A DNA stretch of 22,911 bases from JBFXAN01 sp050184225 (GCA_050184225.1 JBFXAN010000102.1:1-22911), one strand, 5' to 3'; shown: positions 6,417-17,403, numbered from the stretch's first letter. Numbers and translations are program-made. The notes: generated from the sequence alone by a model not told the origin.

Positions 6417-8996
6417 TCAGACGCGCACGACCTCGGCGATCGAACCCCGGTCTCCCTTGCGGACCTCGATCCGCGTGTCGAACTGCTGCTTCAATTCCTC
6501 GATGTGTGTCACGACCAGCAGACAGCGGAAGTTCTCACGAATCGCGCTCACGGCCTCGACGATGCGGTCGCGCCCGCCGGCATCCTGCGAACCAAAGCCT
6601 TCATCGACGATCAGCGTCGACAGCGGCGCCCCCGCGCGACGCGCGAGCAGCTTTGCCAGCGCGATCCGCAGCGCCAGGTTGATGCGAAAGGCCTCACCAC
6701 CCGAATACATCTCGTAGTCGCGCGGACCGAACCGATCGGCGATCACCAGATCCAGCGTTTCGGCAAGGTCGCCGGCCCGCGTCTCGCGCTGTGTGCGAAG
6801 CTGGAGGCTCATCTCACCGTCCGACATGAGGTGCAGCAGCCGGTTCGCCTCCGCTTCGACCTCGGGCACGACCGCGTCGATCACGAACGCCTGCACGCCG
6901 TTGCGGCCAAAGGCGACGACGAGGTCGGCATAGATCGCCGCATCGCGCCGCGCGGTTGTCAGCGCGGCCTGTGCCTCTTGTTCGGCATACCGCAGCGCTT
7001 CACACTCACGCACCTGGGCTTCAAGCCCACCGATCAATCGGTCGAGCTCCACACGTCGCCGGTCGACTTCGGCAAGGCGACCGCTCATCGCTTCGATCCG
7101 GTCGCGCGGGTCTGGTTGTTCGGCCAGCTTGCGTTCGAGACATCGGACCCGCTCATTCCCTTCTTCGAGCCGCCGGCACAACGCTTGCACCAACGTCTGC
7201 TGTCGGGCTCGCGCCGGCAGGTTGGCATCGCGTCGGATGCTCGCCGCCGTCAACTGTTGATGTCGTGCCTCGTATTCGAGTAATTGTTCGACCCGTCGTG
7301 TTGCCGTTCGATGCTTCGCGCCGTCATAGGCCAGCGCGTCCCGTTCCTTCGCCAATCCCGCGAGCATGCGATGCGCCGCCGATTCCGCCGATAATCGGTC
7401 TGATTGCTGCCGCAGTTGTTCCAGTTCGGATGCGATCGCCTGAACGCGGTCGGATGCGACAAGCGCACGCTCGCGCTGCACCTCGGTCCGCGCGAGGTCG
7501 TCCCGCAGCTGCTCCGACTCCGAGCGGACGCGCCGGCGCAGATCCGCCTCCTCATCAGAGAGACGGCTGATCTCATCGTCTGCCGCTCGGATCGCGCGAC
7601 CCATCTCACCACGCTTGTCCGATATCTGCCGCAACTGGTTGCATACCTCTTCCAAGAGCCGGCCGGCGGCCTCCGGCGTCAGCGTGCCCCCACAGACCGG
7701 ACATTGAACGGCACCACCGTCCTGCCGATGCAGCGTGCGATACTGCCCCTCGAGTCCGCGCTGAGTCTGACGCAATCCCAGCTCATCGCCACGCAATTGG
7801 ACGAGGAGCTCGCGGTGTCCGGACAGCTGCTCCTTGATCAGATCGGCACGCGCTTCAAGCGTCTCCATTGATCTCATGTCGTGCTGGAGTTCCAGAGCGC
7901 GCGCGTCGAGGGTCGAGAGTTGACCCGCCTGCCGCATTGCCTCATCATGCTGCGCCTGGAGTACCGCGGAACGCGCCTGATGGCGCGAATCGGTTGATGC
8001 ACGTTGCTGATATAAGGGCTGCATACGCTGGTCAAGGCGCTGCGCCTCGATCAGCTTCGCCGACCATTCACGTTCCGTTGCCCGCGCGCGTTCGAGCCGC
8101 TCGTATCCGCGTTGAATCGCCGGCCCCGCCGCGTGCAGTGACGCATCCGCGGTCAGCGTCGCGTCGATCGTCACCAGCTCTGCCTCGGCTTCACGCAACG
8201 CCGGGACATCCGCCGCGATCTGCCGCTCCAGATCGGCGAGCGCCATCGTCGTCGCGTCGAATGCGGTTCGGGCATTCTGCAGCGTCATCAGTTCGTCGGT
8301 CAGCGCCGCCTGCTGTCCGGCAACCGTCCGCAATTCGAGCAGGGCCAGCCTGAGACGGTCGTTCAGCTCACCGGCGGGGGCGAGCTTGGCACGGATGCTC
8401 TCTAATTCCCGCTCATACCGGTCCACGTCCTGCTGGCGTCGCCGTCGTCGCTCCTTGGCTTCGGTTTCGAACCGGTCATACTTCCCCAGGTCGAGGATAT
8501 CGGCCAGCACCCGCTTGCGGTTCGCGGCGCCGGTAGACGCGAAGAGGTCCGCCTTCCCCTGCAGCAACAAGGCGCTGTTGATAAACGTCTCGAACGCGAG
8601 GTGGATCGTGCGCTCGATCGCCTGCTCCGTCTGCGCGATCGTCGGTTCAGTCAGCGCGCTCCATCCCGCGCCGTTCCACACCTGGAACTCGAGGCTCGGC
8701 CGGCCGGCGCCGCGGACGCCGATCCGTTGCCGCCGGCGGACTACGCGATATCGCGACGGTCCGGATAGGAACTCGAAATCGACCTCCATGCTCCGCCGTC
8801 CGCGATGCACCAGCGCATCCAGATCGCGCCCGCGCGCGCGTCCCCACAGCGCCCAGGTGATCGCGTCGATCAAGCTGGATTTGCCGTGCCCGTTGTCGCC
8901 GCACAGGCAGGCAAGACCGATCTCCTCGAGGTCGATCGGCGGGCAGTCTTCGGCATACGAGAGGAAGTTGCGTAAGGTCAGCCGAGCAGGGACCAT
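6417..8996 (-). CDS. sbcC: SbcC/Rad50-like exonuclease ATPase subunit
   Basis: SMC-like ATPase partner of SbcD in the complex that opens hairpins and processes DNA ends. The N-terminal Walker A is GDNGHGKSS (residues 33-41). Long coiled coils flank a zinc hook at about mid-protein, CPVC (C432 and C435). The C-terminal half carries the ABC signature MYSGGEAFRINLALR and Walker B TLIVDEGFGSQD (D798, E799). The protein has 859 residues, shorter than E. coli SbcC (about 1050) and close to archaeal Rad50, so the coiled-coil arms are comparatively short. It starts 34 bases after the sbcD stop; this spacer holds a small inverted repeat (TAGAAT/ATTCTA) and no strong Shine-Dalgarno. Confidence 0.95.
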   Translation of the reverse strand: MVPARLTLRNFLSYAEDCPPIDLEEIGLACLCGDNGHGKSSLIDAITWALWGRARGRDLDALVHRGRRSMEVDFEFLSGPSRYRVVRRRQRIGVRGAGRPSLEFQVWNGAGWSALTEPTIAQTEQAIERTIHLAFETFINSALLLQGKADLFASTGAANRKRVLADILDLGKYDRFETEAKERRRRRQQDVDRYERELESIRAKLAPAGELNDRLRLALLELRTVAGQQAALTDELMTLQNARTAFDATTMALADLERQIAADVPALREAEAELVTIDATLTADASLHAAGPAIQRGYERLERARATEREWSAKLIEAQRLDQRMQPLYQQRASTDSRHQARSAVLQAQHDEAMRQAGQLSTLDARALELQHDMRSMETLEARADLIKEQLSGHRELLVQLRGDELGLRQTQRGLEGQYRTLHRQDGGAVQCPVCGGTLTPEAAGRLLEEVCNQLRQISDKRGEMGRAIRAADDEISRLSDEEADLRRRVRSESEQLRDDLARTEVQRERALVASDRVQAIASELEQLRQQSDRLSAESAAHRMLAGLAKERDALAYDGAKHRTATRRVEQLLEYEARHQQLTAASIRRDANLPARARQQTLVQALCRRLEEGNERVRCLERKLAEQPDPRDRIEAMSGRLAEVDRRRVELDRLIGGLEAQVRECEALRYAEQEAQAALTTARRDAAIYADLVVAFGRNGVQAFVIDAVVPEVEAEANRLLHLMSDGEMSLQLRTQRETRAGDLAETLDLVIADRFGPRDYEMYSGGEAFRINLALRIALAKLLARRAGAPLSTLIVDEGFGSQDAGGRDRIVEAVSAIRENFRCLLVVTHIEELKQQFDTRIEVRKGDRGSIAEVVRV

Positions 8997-9030
8997 CGAT
9001 CGGCTCGTTTAGAATATCGGTTCTATTCTA

Positions 9031-10269
9031 TCAGAGCCCGCCGTCAACCACGCGCCGGGCGTATTCCAGCAGCACGCTTCGGCGCTCGGCCGGTTCATCC
9101 CGTGCGTCGAGATAGGCCTCCAGCGCCTCCAGCGGAGACAGGTTCTCCGGTGACGTCGTGGCGGGTAATCGCCGTCGCGCCGGACGAGCGACCTCCCTGG
9201 CGATGCCGGCGACCGCGTGCGCGGAAGCGAGATGCTCGCGCACACGCCGCTCGTCGAGGGCCGTGCTCTGGTCCGGCGACAGCCGCAAGCGCAGCCGGAC
9301 AATCGCGTCGGTTACGTGGGCGGCGTCGATTGCGTGCACCACCTCATCGGTCGGGTCATCAGCCAGGGGCTGCACATCCACCGTCTGGAACCGCCGCGCG
9401 CGGACCTCGCGAAATGCCACCCGCTCGAACGGCGCCCGCTCCCCCGGCCGCCGATTCTGGTCGATCTCGACGACGACGAACCCCTTTGGGTCTGTCTCCT
9501 CGCCAAAGTCCACCCGCTGCAACGACCCGGCGTAGATCACCGGCGGCTGCTGCCGCAGTACCTGATAGCAATGATGATGGCCGAGCGCGACATAATCAAA
9601 ACACTGGGGCGAAAGGTCGGCCTGCCGCAGCCGCGGGAAGCGACCGAGGGTCATGAACTGCTCAGAGGCCGTCTTCACGATCGAGTCGGCCATGGCGATG
9701 TGCGCCGTAAGCACCGCCGGTACGGCCGGATCCAGCCGCTCTGCCTCGCGAGCGATCCCCTCGGCGACGCGACGCTCAAGCTCGCGGTCGATCTCGGTGA
9801 TCGAGAGGCCGCGCATCTCGTCGCGTGTGAGCAGCTGGGAGACACTCGGCCAGGGAACGCCGACGATCTGGATCGGCCCCACCGATGTCGTCACCACCCG
9901 CGTGCCGAGCGTGTCGCCGATGAAGACGTTGGGCACGGCCAGCGTGTCGAAGATCTCCAGCGCGCTGGCCCGCGCGCGCGCGTTCGGCACATCATGGTTC
10001 CCAACGAGCAGATAGACGGGAATGCCCGCGTCGGAAAGCCGGCGAATGCGCCGGGCGAACTCCCGCTGATGCGTCTGACTCGGATCGCGCGATTTATACG
10101 CATCCCCGGCGAACAGCACCAGATCGATCCGCTCAGCGATCGCCGCATCGACCAACTCGTCGAAGACATCAAGGAAGTCATGCAGGCGCGTGGACAGTCC
10201 ATCTGCCGGATCAGGACGGCCATGCGTCTCCACGCCGATGTGCAGGTCAGCGAAGTGCAGGATTTTCAT
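9031..10269 (-). CDS. sbcD: SbcD/Mre11-like nuclease subunit
   Basis: Metallophosphoesterase nuclease that with SbcC forms the bacterial Mre11-Rad50 equivalent. Metal-binding residues are in order: D8 and H10 (FADLHIG), D56 (FAGDAYKS), N91-H92-D93 (VGNHDVP), then LTAHIAM and ALGHHH. The next segment, VIYAGSLQRVDFGEE, is the conserved capping region. Length is 412 residues, normal for the family. The C-terminal ~100 residues are variable and Arg-rich and would contact SbcC. No obvious Shine-Dalgarno is seen before the ATG. The gene follows glyQS after a palindromic repeat, so it may have its own promoter or depend on readthrough. Confidence 0.95.
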   Translation of the reverse strand: MKILHFADLHIGVETHGRPDPADGLSTRLHDFLDVFDELVDAAIAERIDLVLFAGDAYKSRDPSQTHQREFARRIRRLSDAGIPVYLLVGNHDVPNARARASALEIFDTLAVPNVFIGDTLGTRVVTTSVGPIQIVGVPWPSVSQLLTRDEMRGLSITEIDRELERRVAEGIAREAERLDPAVPAVLTAHIAMADSIVKTASEQFMTLGRFPRLRQADLSPQCFDYVALGHHHCYQVLRQQPPVIYAGSLQRVDFGEETDPKGFVVVEIDQNRRPGERAPFERVAFREVRARRFQTVDVQPLADDPTDEVVHAIDAAHVTDAIVRLRLRLSPDQSTALDERRVREHLASAHAVAGIAREVARPARRRLPATTSPENLSPLEALEAYLDARDEPAERRSVLLEYARRVVDGGL

Positions 10270-10302
10270 CGTCGTGATGGGTGACCTATGCCACAGCCGT
10301 CC

Positions 10303-10372
10303 CCTGGGAGCGCGGACATCTTGCCCGCTTGGGTGACGAGCGATATGCGGGCAAGATGCCCGCGCTCCCGGG
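10303..10372. repeat. GGGAGCGCGG palindrome, copy 2
   Basis: Inverted repeat with 26-base arms (10303-10328 and 10347-10372), 24 of 26 complementary; the two differences are T/C and A/G, which as RNA keep G-U or A-C contacts. The loop is 18 bases. It sits between the co-directional glyQS and sbcD, ending eight bases from the glyQS stop, so it would be the 3' hairpin of the glyQS message. Confidence 0.92.
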
Positions 10373-10380
10373 CCGGATGG

Positions 10381-11733
10381 TTAGAAGCGGTTCAGTCGCT
10401 CCTGAAGCGCGGGCAGCAACTCTTCGATCGCGACGCGCTCCTGATTCATGGTATCACGCTCGCGGATCGTCACGGCTCGGTCCTCTTCGACCGTCTGGAA
10501 ATCAACGGTGACGCAGTACGGCGTGCCGATCTCATCCTGGCGACGGTAGCGGCGGCCGATCGCCTGGCTATCGTCGTACTGCGTCGCGAAGTGAGGCCGC
10601 AGGATCGACCAGACCTCACGCGCCGTCGGCACCAGCTTCTCGTTGCGGCTGAGCGGCAGCACCGCGACCTGCACCGGTGCGATCTTCGGATGCAGCCGGA
10701 GCACGACGCGCGAGTCGCCCTCTTTGATCTGTTCTTCGTCGTAGGCGTCGATCAGGCACGCCAGGAGGATACGGTCAACGCCGACCGCCGGCTCGACGAC
10801 ATGGGGGACGATGTGCTGCTTCGTCTCCTCGTCGAAGTAGTCCAGCCGCTGACCGCTCATCTCCGCGTGCTTGCGGAGGTCGAAGTCGGTGCGGTAGGCG
10901 ACGCCCTCAAGCTCGCCCCAGCCCCACGGATAGAGGAACTCGACATCGGTCGTACCCGCCGAATAGTGCGAGAGCTTCTCGCGCGGGTGGTCGAAGCGGC
11001 GCAGGCTGGACGGCTTGATGCCGATACGGGTGTGCCAGTTGAACCGCTCGTTCCGCCAGACGTCGAACCACTGCGGCCCTTCCTCCGGCCGGCAGAAGTA
11101 TTCCATCTCCATCTGCTCGAACTCGCGCGTTCGGAAGATGAAGTTGCCCGGCGTGATCTCATTACGGAACGACTTGCCGATCTGGGCGATGCCGAAGGGC
11201 AGCTTCATCCGCGAGGAGGTGAGCACGTTGTCGAAGTTGATGAACATCCCCTGTGCCGTCTCCGGGCGCAGGTAGGCGACCGACGCCGAATCCTCCACCG
11301 GCCCGACGAACGTCTTGAACATCAGGTTGAACTGCCGCGCATCGGTCAACGTCCCCGCTTTGCCACACGTCGGGCAGACGGCATCGGCCGGCAGCGTCCC
11401 CGTCTCGTCGTTCCACTCCGGCAGGTCGTCGGCGCGGTGCCGTGCCTTGCAGTTGCGACAGTCCACCATCGGATCGGTGAAGGTGGCGAGATGACCGGAT
11501 GCCTCCCACACCGCCGGATTGGTGATGATCGTCGCCTCGATGCCGACCACGTCGTCGCGCTCCTGGACGGTCGCCTTCCACCACGCATCGCGGATGTTGC
11601 GACGCATCGCCACGCCGAGCGGTCCATAATCCCACGCGTTCGCAAAACCGCCGTAGATCTCGGCAGCCGGGTAGACGAAGCCGCGCCGCTTGCACAACGA
11701 CGCCAGGGTGTCCATCGAGACGCGTTCGGTCAT
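10381..11733 (-). CDS. glyQS: Glycine--tRNA ligase, single-chain type
   Basis: Class II aminoacyl-tRNA synthetase charging tRNA-Gly, of the homodimeric type found in Thermus, archaea and eukaryotes rather than the alpha2-beta2 type. The start is the ATG preceded by CGGAGGACCGGCC, a strong Shine-Dalgarno; an open frame 24 codons longer lacks support. Visible elements are the N-terminal SLCKRRGFVYPAAEIYGG, a probable zinc-binding insert with Cys pairs C92/C95 and C120/C123, class II motif 2 SFRNEITPG...RTREFEQMEMEYF, motif 3 around VGVDRILLA, and an anticodon-binding C-terminal domain with LPLSRNEKLVPTA. Length is 450 residues, normal for the family. It is transcribed divergently from the DarA-like cluster. 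Confidence 0.97.
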   Translation of the reverse strand: MTERVSMDTLASLCKRRGFVYPAAEIYGGFANAWDYGPLGVAMRRNIRDAWWKATVQERDDVVGIEATIITNPAVWEASGHLATFTDPMVDCRNCKARHRADDLPEWNDETGTLPADAVCPTCGKAGTLTDARQFNLMFKTFVGPVEDSASVAYLRPETAQGMFINFDNVLTSSRMKLPFGIAQIGKSFRNEITPGNFIFRTREFEQMEMEYFCRPEEGPQWFDVWRNERFNWHTRIGIKPSSLRRFDHPREKLSHYSAGTTDVEFLYPWGWGELEGVAYRTDFDLRKHAEMSGQRLDYFDEETKQHIVPHVVEPAVGVDRILLACLIDAYDEEQIKEGDSRVVLRLHPKIAPVQVAVLPLSRNEKLVPTAREVWSILRPHFATQYDDSQAIGRRYRRQDEIGTPYCVTVDFQTVEEDRAVTIRERDTMNQERVAIEELLPALQERLNRF

Positions 11734-11852
11734 GGCCGGTCCTCCGGAAGCGTGCTGATGCCAGGGCGGCACTGCCACGAGGCGGCCGCCGGTTCTTCGG
11801 TGCACGCATGACAGGGTGAGATGATCTGCTCGCGCATCGCCGCGATTGTTTT

Positions 11853-11881
11853 ACGCTATCGATACCTACCGGACGGGTCAA
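11853..11881 (-). promoter_or_regulatory. Candidate glyQS promoter
   Basis: On the minus strand TTGACC (complement of 11876-11881) is 17 bases from TAGCGT (complement of 11853-11858), which keeps the three most conserved -10 positions. Transcription would start near 11846, giving a leader of about 113 bases before glyQS. The leader contains GC-rich inverted segments but no recognisable T-box sequence. Reading of a sigma-A promoter by eye only. Confidence 0.35.
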
Positions 11882-11982
11882 GGATCGGCGCACGTCCGCG
11901 CGACGTGGCGGCATCGACCGGGGATTGCTAGGCTGGGGGTGATCCCACGCTCGACGCCCCGCCGATCCTCCAGGGGGAACTC

Positions 11983-12135
11983 ATGCGGTTACTGTTTGGC
12001 CTGTTGTTTGGTCTGCTCCTCGGAGCCTTGCTCGCCGCATTGCTGGCGGCTCAGACCGCACCCCCGCGGCGCACCGACGTCGAGGTGTTCGGGTTGGACG
12101 AGCGGCGGCCGGCGCCGCCGGTTCCACTCCAATGA
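11983..12135 (+). CDS. 50-residue membrane protein coupled to DarA-like receptor
   Basis: Small gene with a strong Shine-Dalgarno (AGGGGGA) before the ATG. Residues 3-23 form a very hydrophobic Leu/Gly/Ala helix with GxxxG-like spacing, suggesting helix packing in the membrane. A Pro/Arg/Asp-rich tail (APPRRTDVEVFGLDERR) follows, and positive residues after the helix predict a cytoplasmic tail. The stop overlaps the start of the c-di-AMP receptor gene (ATGA), implying coupled translation. I do not recognise the family. A role as membrane anchor or partner for the receptor is inferred from the coupling only. Confidence 0.72.
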   Translation: MRLLFGLLFGLLLGALLAALLAAQTAPPRRTDVEVFGLDERRPAPPVPLQ

Positions 12136-12479
12136 CCGAACAACCCACCCCCGAGAAGCTTCTGATCATCGTTGTCTCTCCCAACGACGGCGAGCGGCTA
12201 ATGCAACGACTCGTCCGTGACGGCGTCCCGGCGACACGCATCGGCAGCGCCGGCGGTTTCCTCAGCCGCGGCAGCAGCACAATCCTCTCCGGTGTGCCGG
12301 CATTACAGGTCGAACCAGTCCTCGACCTGATCCGCCAGATCTGCCCCGTCCGCACCGAGCTCGCACCGGTCCAAACCCTCCCCCTGGTGGGCACCGCCGC
12401 CACCGGCCCGCCGATCGAGGTCCGCACCGGCGGTGCGATCGTCTTCGTCCTCGACATCGAACGTTTCGAGCGAATTTAA
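12132..12479 (+). CDS. darA: DarA/PstA-like c-di-AMP receptor (PII-like)
   Basis: Small trimeric PII-like protein of the cyclic-di-AMP receptor family (PF06153; PstA/DarA/YaaQ). The signature GGFLSRGSSTILSGV (G41, G42, F43) aligns with GGFLRAGNTTFLCGV of S. aureus PstA. The C-terminal EVRTGGAIVFVLDIERFERI aligns with EVEVGGATVFVMPVDAF. At 115 residues it is slightly longer than the usual ~109 because of an N-terminal extension. The protein lacks enzymatic motifs and would report c-di-AMP level through its loops to an unknown partner. It is coupled to the 50-residue membrane protein upstream and is followed after 18 bases by a Uma2-family gene. Confidence 0.93.
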   Translation: MTEQPTPEKLLIIVVSPNDGERLMQRLVRDGVPATRIGSAGGFLSRGSSTILSGVPALQVEPVLDLIRQICPVRTELAPVQTLPLVGTAATGPPIEVRTGGAIVFVLDIERFERI

Positions 12480-12497
12480 TCTGAACCGAGGCAGGCC

Positions 12498-13055
12498 ATG
12501 CAGAGCAATCAGTCCCCAACTTTGATGACCGCCGATGAATTGCTTCACATGCCCGATGACGGCTGGAAGTATGAGCTTGACCGTGGAGAACTGATCCGCA
12601 TGAGTCCTTCAGGATCGCGCTCAAGCCGAGTGAGCCGACGAGTCGGGAGTAAACTCGACAATTACTTGGACCAGAACTATGTCGGCACATGCGGTGATGC
12701 CGACTGGGGTTTTCGGCTTGCTTCTAACCCAGACCTCGTTCGCGTGCCTGACATCGGTTTCGTTCGAGCCGAGCGCATTCCTGCTGATGGTCTTCCAGCG
12801 GGATTCTGGCCCGGCGCCCCAGACCTTGCTATCGAGGTTGTTTCACCAACCGATCGGTTTGCGAATGTACTCGTGAAAGTTCGCGAATACCTCGATGCCG
12901 GCACACTTCTCGTATGGGTGATCGATCCTGAAACACGAAGGGCGTTCATCTTCCGGCCGGGCCAGGAACCAGAGATCGTCAATGCGGACGGCGAACTCGG
13001 CGGCGAAGACGTCGTCCCCGGCTTCGTGCTGCGGCTCGCGGACGTATGGGTATAA
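12498..13055 (+). CDS. Uma2 family (DUF820) PD-(D/E)XK-fold protein
   Basis: Member of the Uma2/DUF820 restriction-endonuclease-like family, abundant in cyanobacteria and Chloroflexota and without an established role. The N-terminal MTADELLHMPDDGWKYELDRGELI is typical. Candidate catalytic residues are D85 (VRVPDIGFV), E113 (DLAIEVVSPTD) and K127 (VKVREYLDAG), followed by VWVIDPETRRA. The stretch that in many members reads GFRHGRI is SGSRSSRVSRR here, lacking the His. Codon third positions look less GC-rich than those of the neighbours, which may point to more recent acquisition. It converges on uvrA with a 16-base gap and no visible terminator. Confidence 0.88.
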   Translation: MQSNQSPTLMTADELLHMPDDGWKYELDRGELIRMSPSGSRSSRVSRRVGSKLDNYLDQNYVGTCGDADWGFRLASNPDLVRVPDIGFVRAERIPADGLPAGFWPGAPDLAIEVVSPTDRFANVLVKVREYLDAGTLLVWVIDPETRRAFIFRPGQEPEIVNADGELGGEDVVPGFVLRLADVWV

Positions 13056-13071
13056 CCGCCCGACCTCGGTC

Positions 13072-16035
<2,964 letters not shown>

Positions 16036-16055
16036 GGGCTTGCTCCAAGGAAATG

Positions 16056-16069
16056 CGAACGTGTGTGCG
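16056..16069. promoter_or_regulatory. Possible LexA/DinR box upstream of uvrA
   Basis: CGAACGTGTGTGCG matches the Gram-positive LexA consensus CGAACRNRYGTTYG at all but one position (G for T). It lies between the proposed -10 element and the uvrA start, a position suited for repression. Single-site reading by eye; the LexA site of this organism's lineage may differ. Confidence 0.35.
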
Positions 16070-16076
16070 ACATCTC

Positions 16077-16104
16077 AGTATAGCACACGGCGACTGGTGG
16101 TCCG
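16077..16104 (-). promoter_or_regulatory. Candidate uvrA promoter
   Basis: Minus-strand TATACT (complement of 16077-16082) is a good -10 element. The best upstream match is CGGACC at 16-base spacing (complement of 16099-16104), which shares only three bases with TTGACA. Transcription would begin near 16070, about 35 bases before the GTG. Confidence 0.35.
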
Positions 16105-16328
16105 CTAGGGGCCATCGCGTTGCGCTCGCGGGTCGGGATGGCGGCCGGCGCGTCGTGGGGAGGGGTGGCCGGTACACCGGCTGCGGCGATCCTAGTGACT
16201 TGGCGGCGACACGGCAACTGGACATTTGGCGAACGACATAAGCACGACGACCCTCGATCTCGTCTACTCAGCACGCCGCGAACAGCACCATCCTTGTGGA
16301 CTACTGTTGTGCACCGCCCCCGGTCGGT

Positions 16329-16655
16329 TCATCGCCGGCCGCGCCAATATCCCGGCCGTCTCCGAAGGTCCGCAACTGCAAGCACTCGAATCCGGCCGCC
16401 AGGAAGCGCACGATAGACGACGGCATAAGGAAAGCGGCGAAGATAGAAGCGACGCCGCTGGCCACCCAATGGTGTGCCGGCTAAAGGATGCGCGATCGCG
16501 CGCTTCACAGCCCGCTCCACCTCCAGAACGAAGTCGGTGCCAAGCCCAGCCACCTGTGCCTCATAGAATATGGCGGCGCGTTCGAGTTCCACTTCGGCGT
16601 CTGGGTGGAATTCGACGACAGCGGCTTCCGGTCCATCGGGCCGGTCGGTGCTCAC
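16329..16655 (-). CDS. RelE/ParE superfamily toxin
   Basis: Toxin of a type II toxin-antitoxin pair, 108 residues. The family pattern is VEFHPDAEVELERAAIFYEAQ, GTDFVLEVERAVKRAIAHP, RRFYLRRFPYAVVYRA and a final RVLAVADLRRRPGYWR. This is close to the ParE group (PF05016), members of which act on gyrase or on ribosome-bound mRNA; which applies here is not clear. Its GTG start overlaps the antitoxin stop (GTGA), the usual antitoxin-first coupling. The N-terminal ~12 residues are a short extension. Downstream on the same strand is uvrA, 293 bases away. Confidence 0.88.
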   Translation of the reverse strand: MSTDRPDGPEAAVVEFHPDAEVELERAAIFYEAQVAGLGTDFVLEVERAVKRAIAHPLAGTPLGGQRRRFYLRRFPYAVVYRALPGGRIRVLAVADLRRRPGYWRGRR

Positions 16656-16879
16656 AGAGCCAGTCGGGCGCGTAGGCGACGGAATACATCGGTCGCGGGT
16701 CGGGCGAGATTTGGAGCGCGATCAAGTTCTGCGTCACGGCGGTCGAGTTCCGCAAACCACACGGGATCGATCTCGGCATCATCGCTGAGGCTTGCGATGA
16801 GCCGCTCCACTAACTCGGCGCGCAATGGCGCAGGAAGCTGGAGGACTGCTGTGGTGAGTTCGTCGGGCGTGAGTTCCAT
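16652..16879 (-). CDS. Addiction-module antitoxin
   Basis: Small acidic antitoxin of 75 residues, of the putative addiction module component type (PF09720). Recognisable features are LTPDELTTAVLQLPAPLRAELVERLIASLSD, followed by an acidic middle EIDPVWFAELDRRDAEL and an Arg-rich C-terminus VFRRLRARLAL. The ATG used here is supported by TTGGAG seven bases upstream; longer in-frame starts lack support. These antitoxins lack a classical DNA-binding domain. It is coupled to the ParE-like toxin by a four-base overlap. Confidence 0.85.
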   Translation of the reverse strand: MELTPDELTTAVLQLPAPLRAELVERLIASLSDDAEIDPVWFAELDRRDAELDRAPNLARPATDVFRRLRARLAL

Positions 16880-17121
16880 CGAACGCTCCAACTTAGCCGG
16901 CATCTGGGTGATTATGGTCCCAGGCGGACATCGCTCTGACAACGGCGACCGCCCGCAAAGTTCCATCGCATCCCACGGTATCGTAAGGATATGCCACGAA
17001 CCGAGCATCCTGCCAGAGAGAAGGAGGCTCCGAGCCAATGGTGGATGCTGTCAATACATAAGAATCTGGTAGACACCACCTTATCCGGGCGCTCAGCATG
17101 CAGAGTATGGAGGGACAAAAC

Positions 17122-17403
17122 ATGGCACTAACGAACCAACAGATCGATGAAGGTATCGCATCGCTCACGGGTTGGGCGCGAGATGGGAACGCCATCCGGC
17201 GGGAGTACACGTTCGGAAGCTTCCGTGAGGCGATCTCGTTCATCGTGCGGATCAGCTTCGAGGCGGAGCAGCGCGACCACCACCCGGAGCTTGCCAACGT
17301 GTACAACCGGGTGACGATCCGACTGTCCACACACGACGCCGGCGGCATTACCGAGAAGGACTTTGACCTGGCCCGGGCGATCGACGCGATCAACTGGACA
17401 TAA
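17122..17403 (+). CDS. phhB: Pterin-4a-carbinolamine dehydratase family protein
   Basis: 4a-hydroxytetrahydrobiopterin dehydratase, which in phenylalanine hydroxylation recycles the pterin cofactor; in bacteria without that enzyme, related proteins help molybdopterin or other pterin metabolism. Catalytic histidines H53 and H54 are in RDHHPEL and H71 is in LSTHDAGGIT, with the 17-residue spacing seen in the mammalian enzyme (H62, H79). Length is 93 residues. The start is the ATG preceded by GGAGGGACAAAAC; an in-frame ATG eight codons earlier lacks a good site. It stands alone between the toxin-antitoxin module (divergent) and gpsA (convergent). Confidence 0.94.
   Translation: MALTNQQIDEGIASLTGWARDGNAIRREYTFGSFREAISFIVRISFEAEQRDHHPELANVYNRVTIRLSTHDAGGITEKDFDLARAIDAINWT

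Noticed and set aside
11734..11805. A longer N-terminus for glyQS
   Set aside because: The upstream frame lacks a Shine-Dalgarno, while the ATG at 11733 has CGGAGG at good spacing and gives the usual N-terminus.
11734..11846. A T-box riboswitch in the glyQS leader
   Set aside because: The leader has GC-rich inverted segments and a GTGGCAGTGCCGCC stretch, but the T-box sequence with TGGNACCGC and a specifier-loop arrangement is not recognisable.
16226..16675. A plus-strand frame opposite the toxin gene
   Set aside because: It overlaps the toxin for most of its length, begins with TTG without a good Shine-Dalgarno and shows no recognisable family.
16912..17118. Minus-strand frames between the antitoxin and phhB
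   Set aside because: Low-complexity, Cys- and Arg-rich translation with no recognisable motif and no ribosome-binding site; treated as non-coding.
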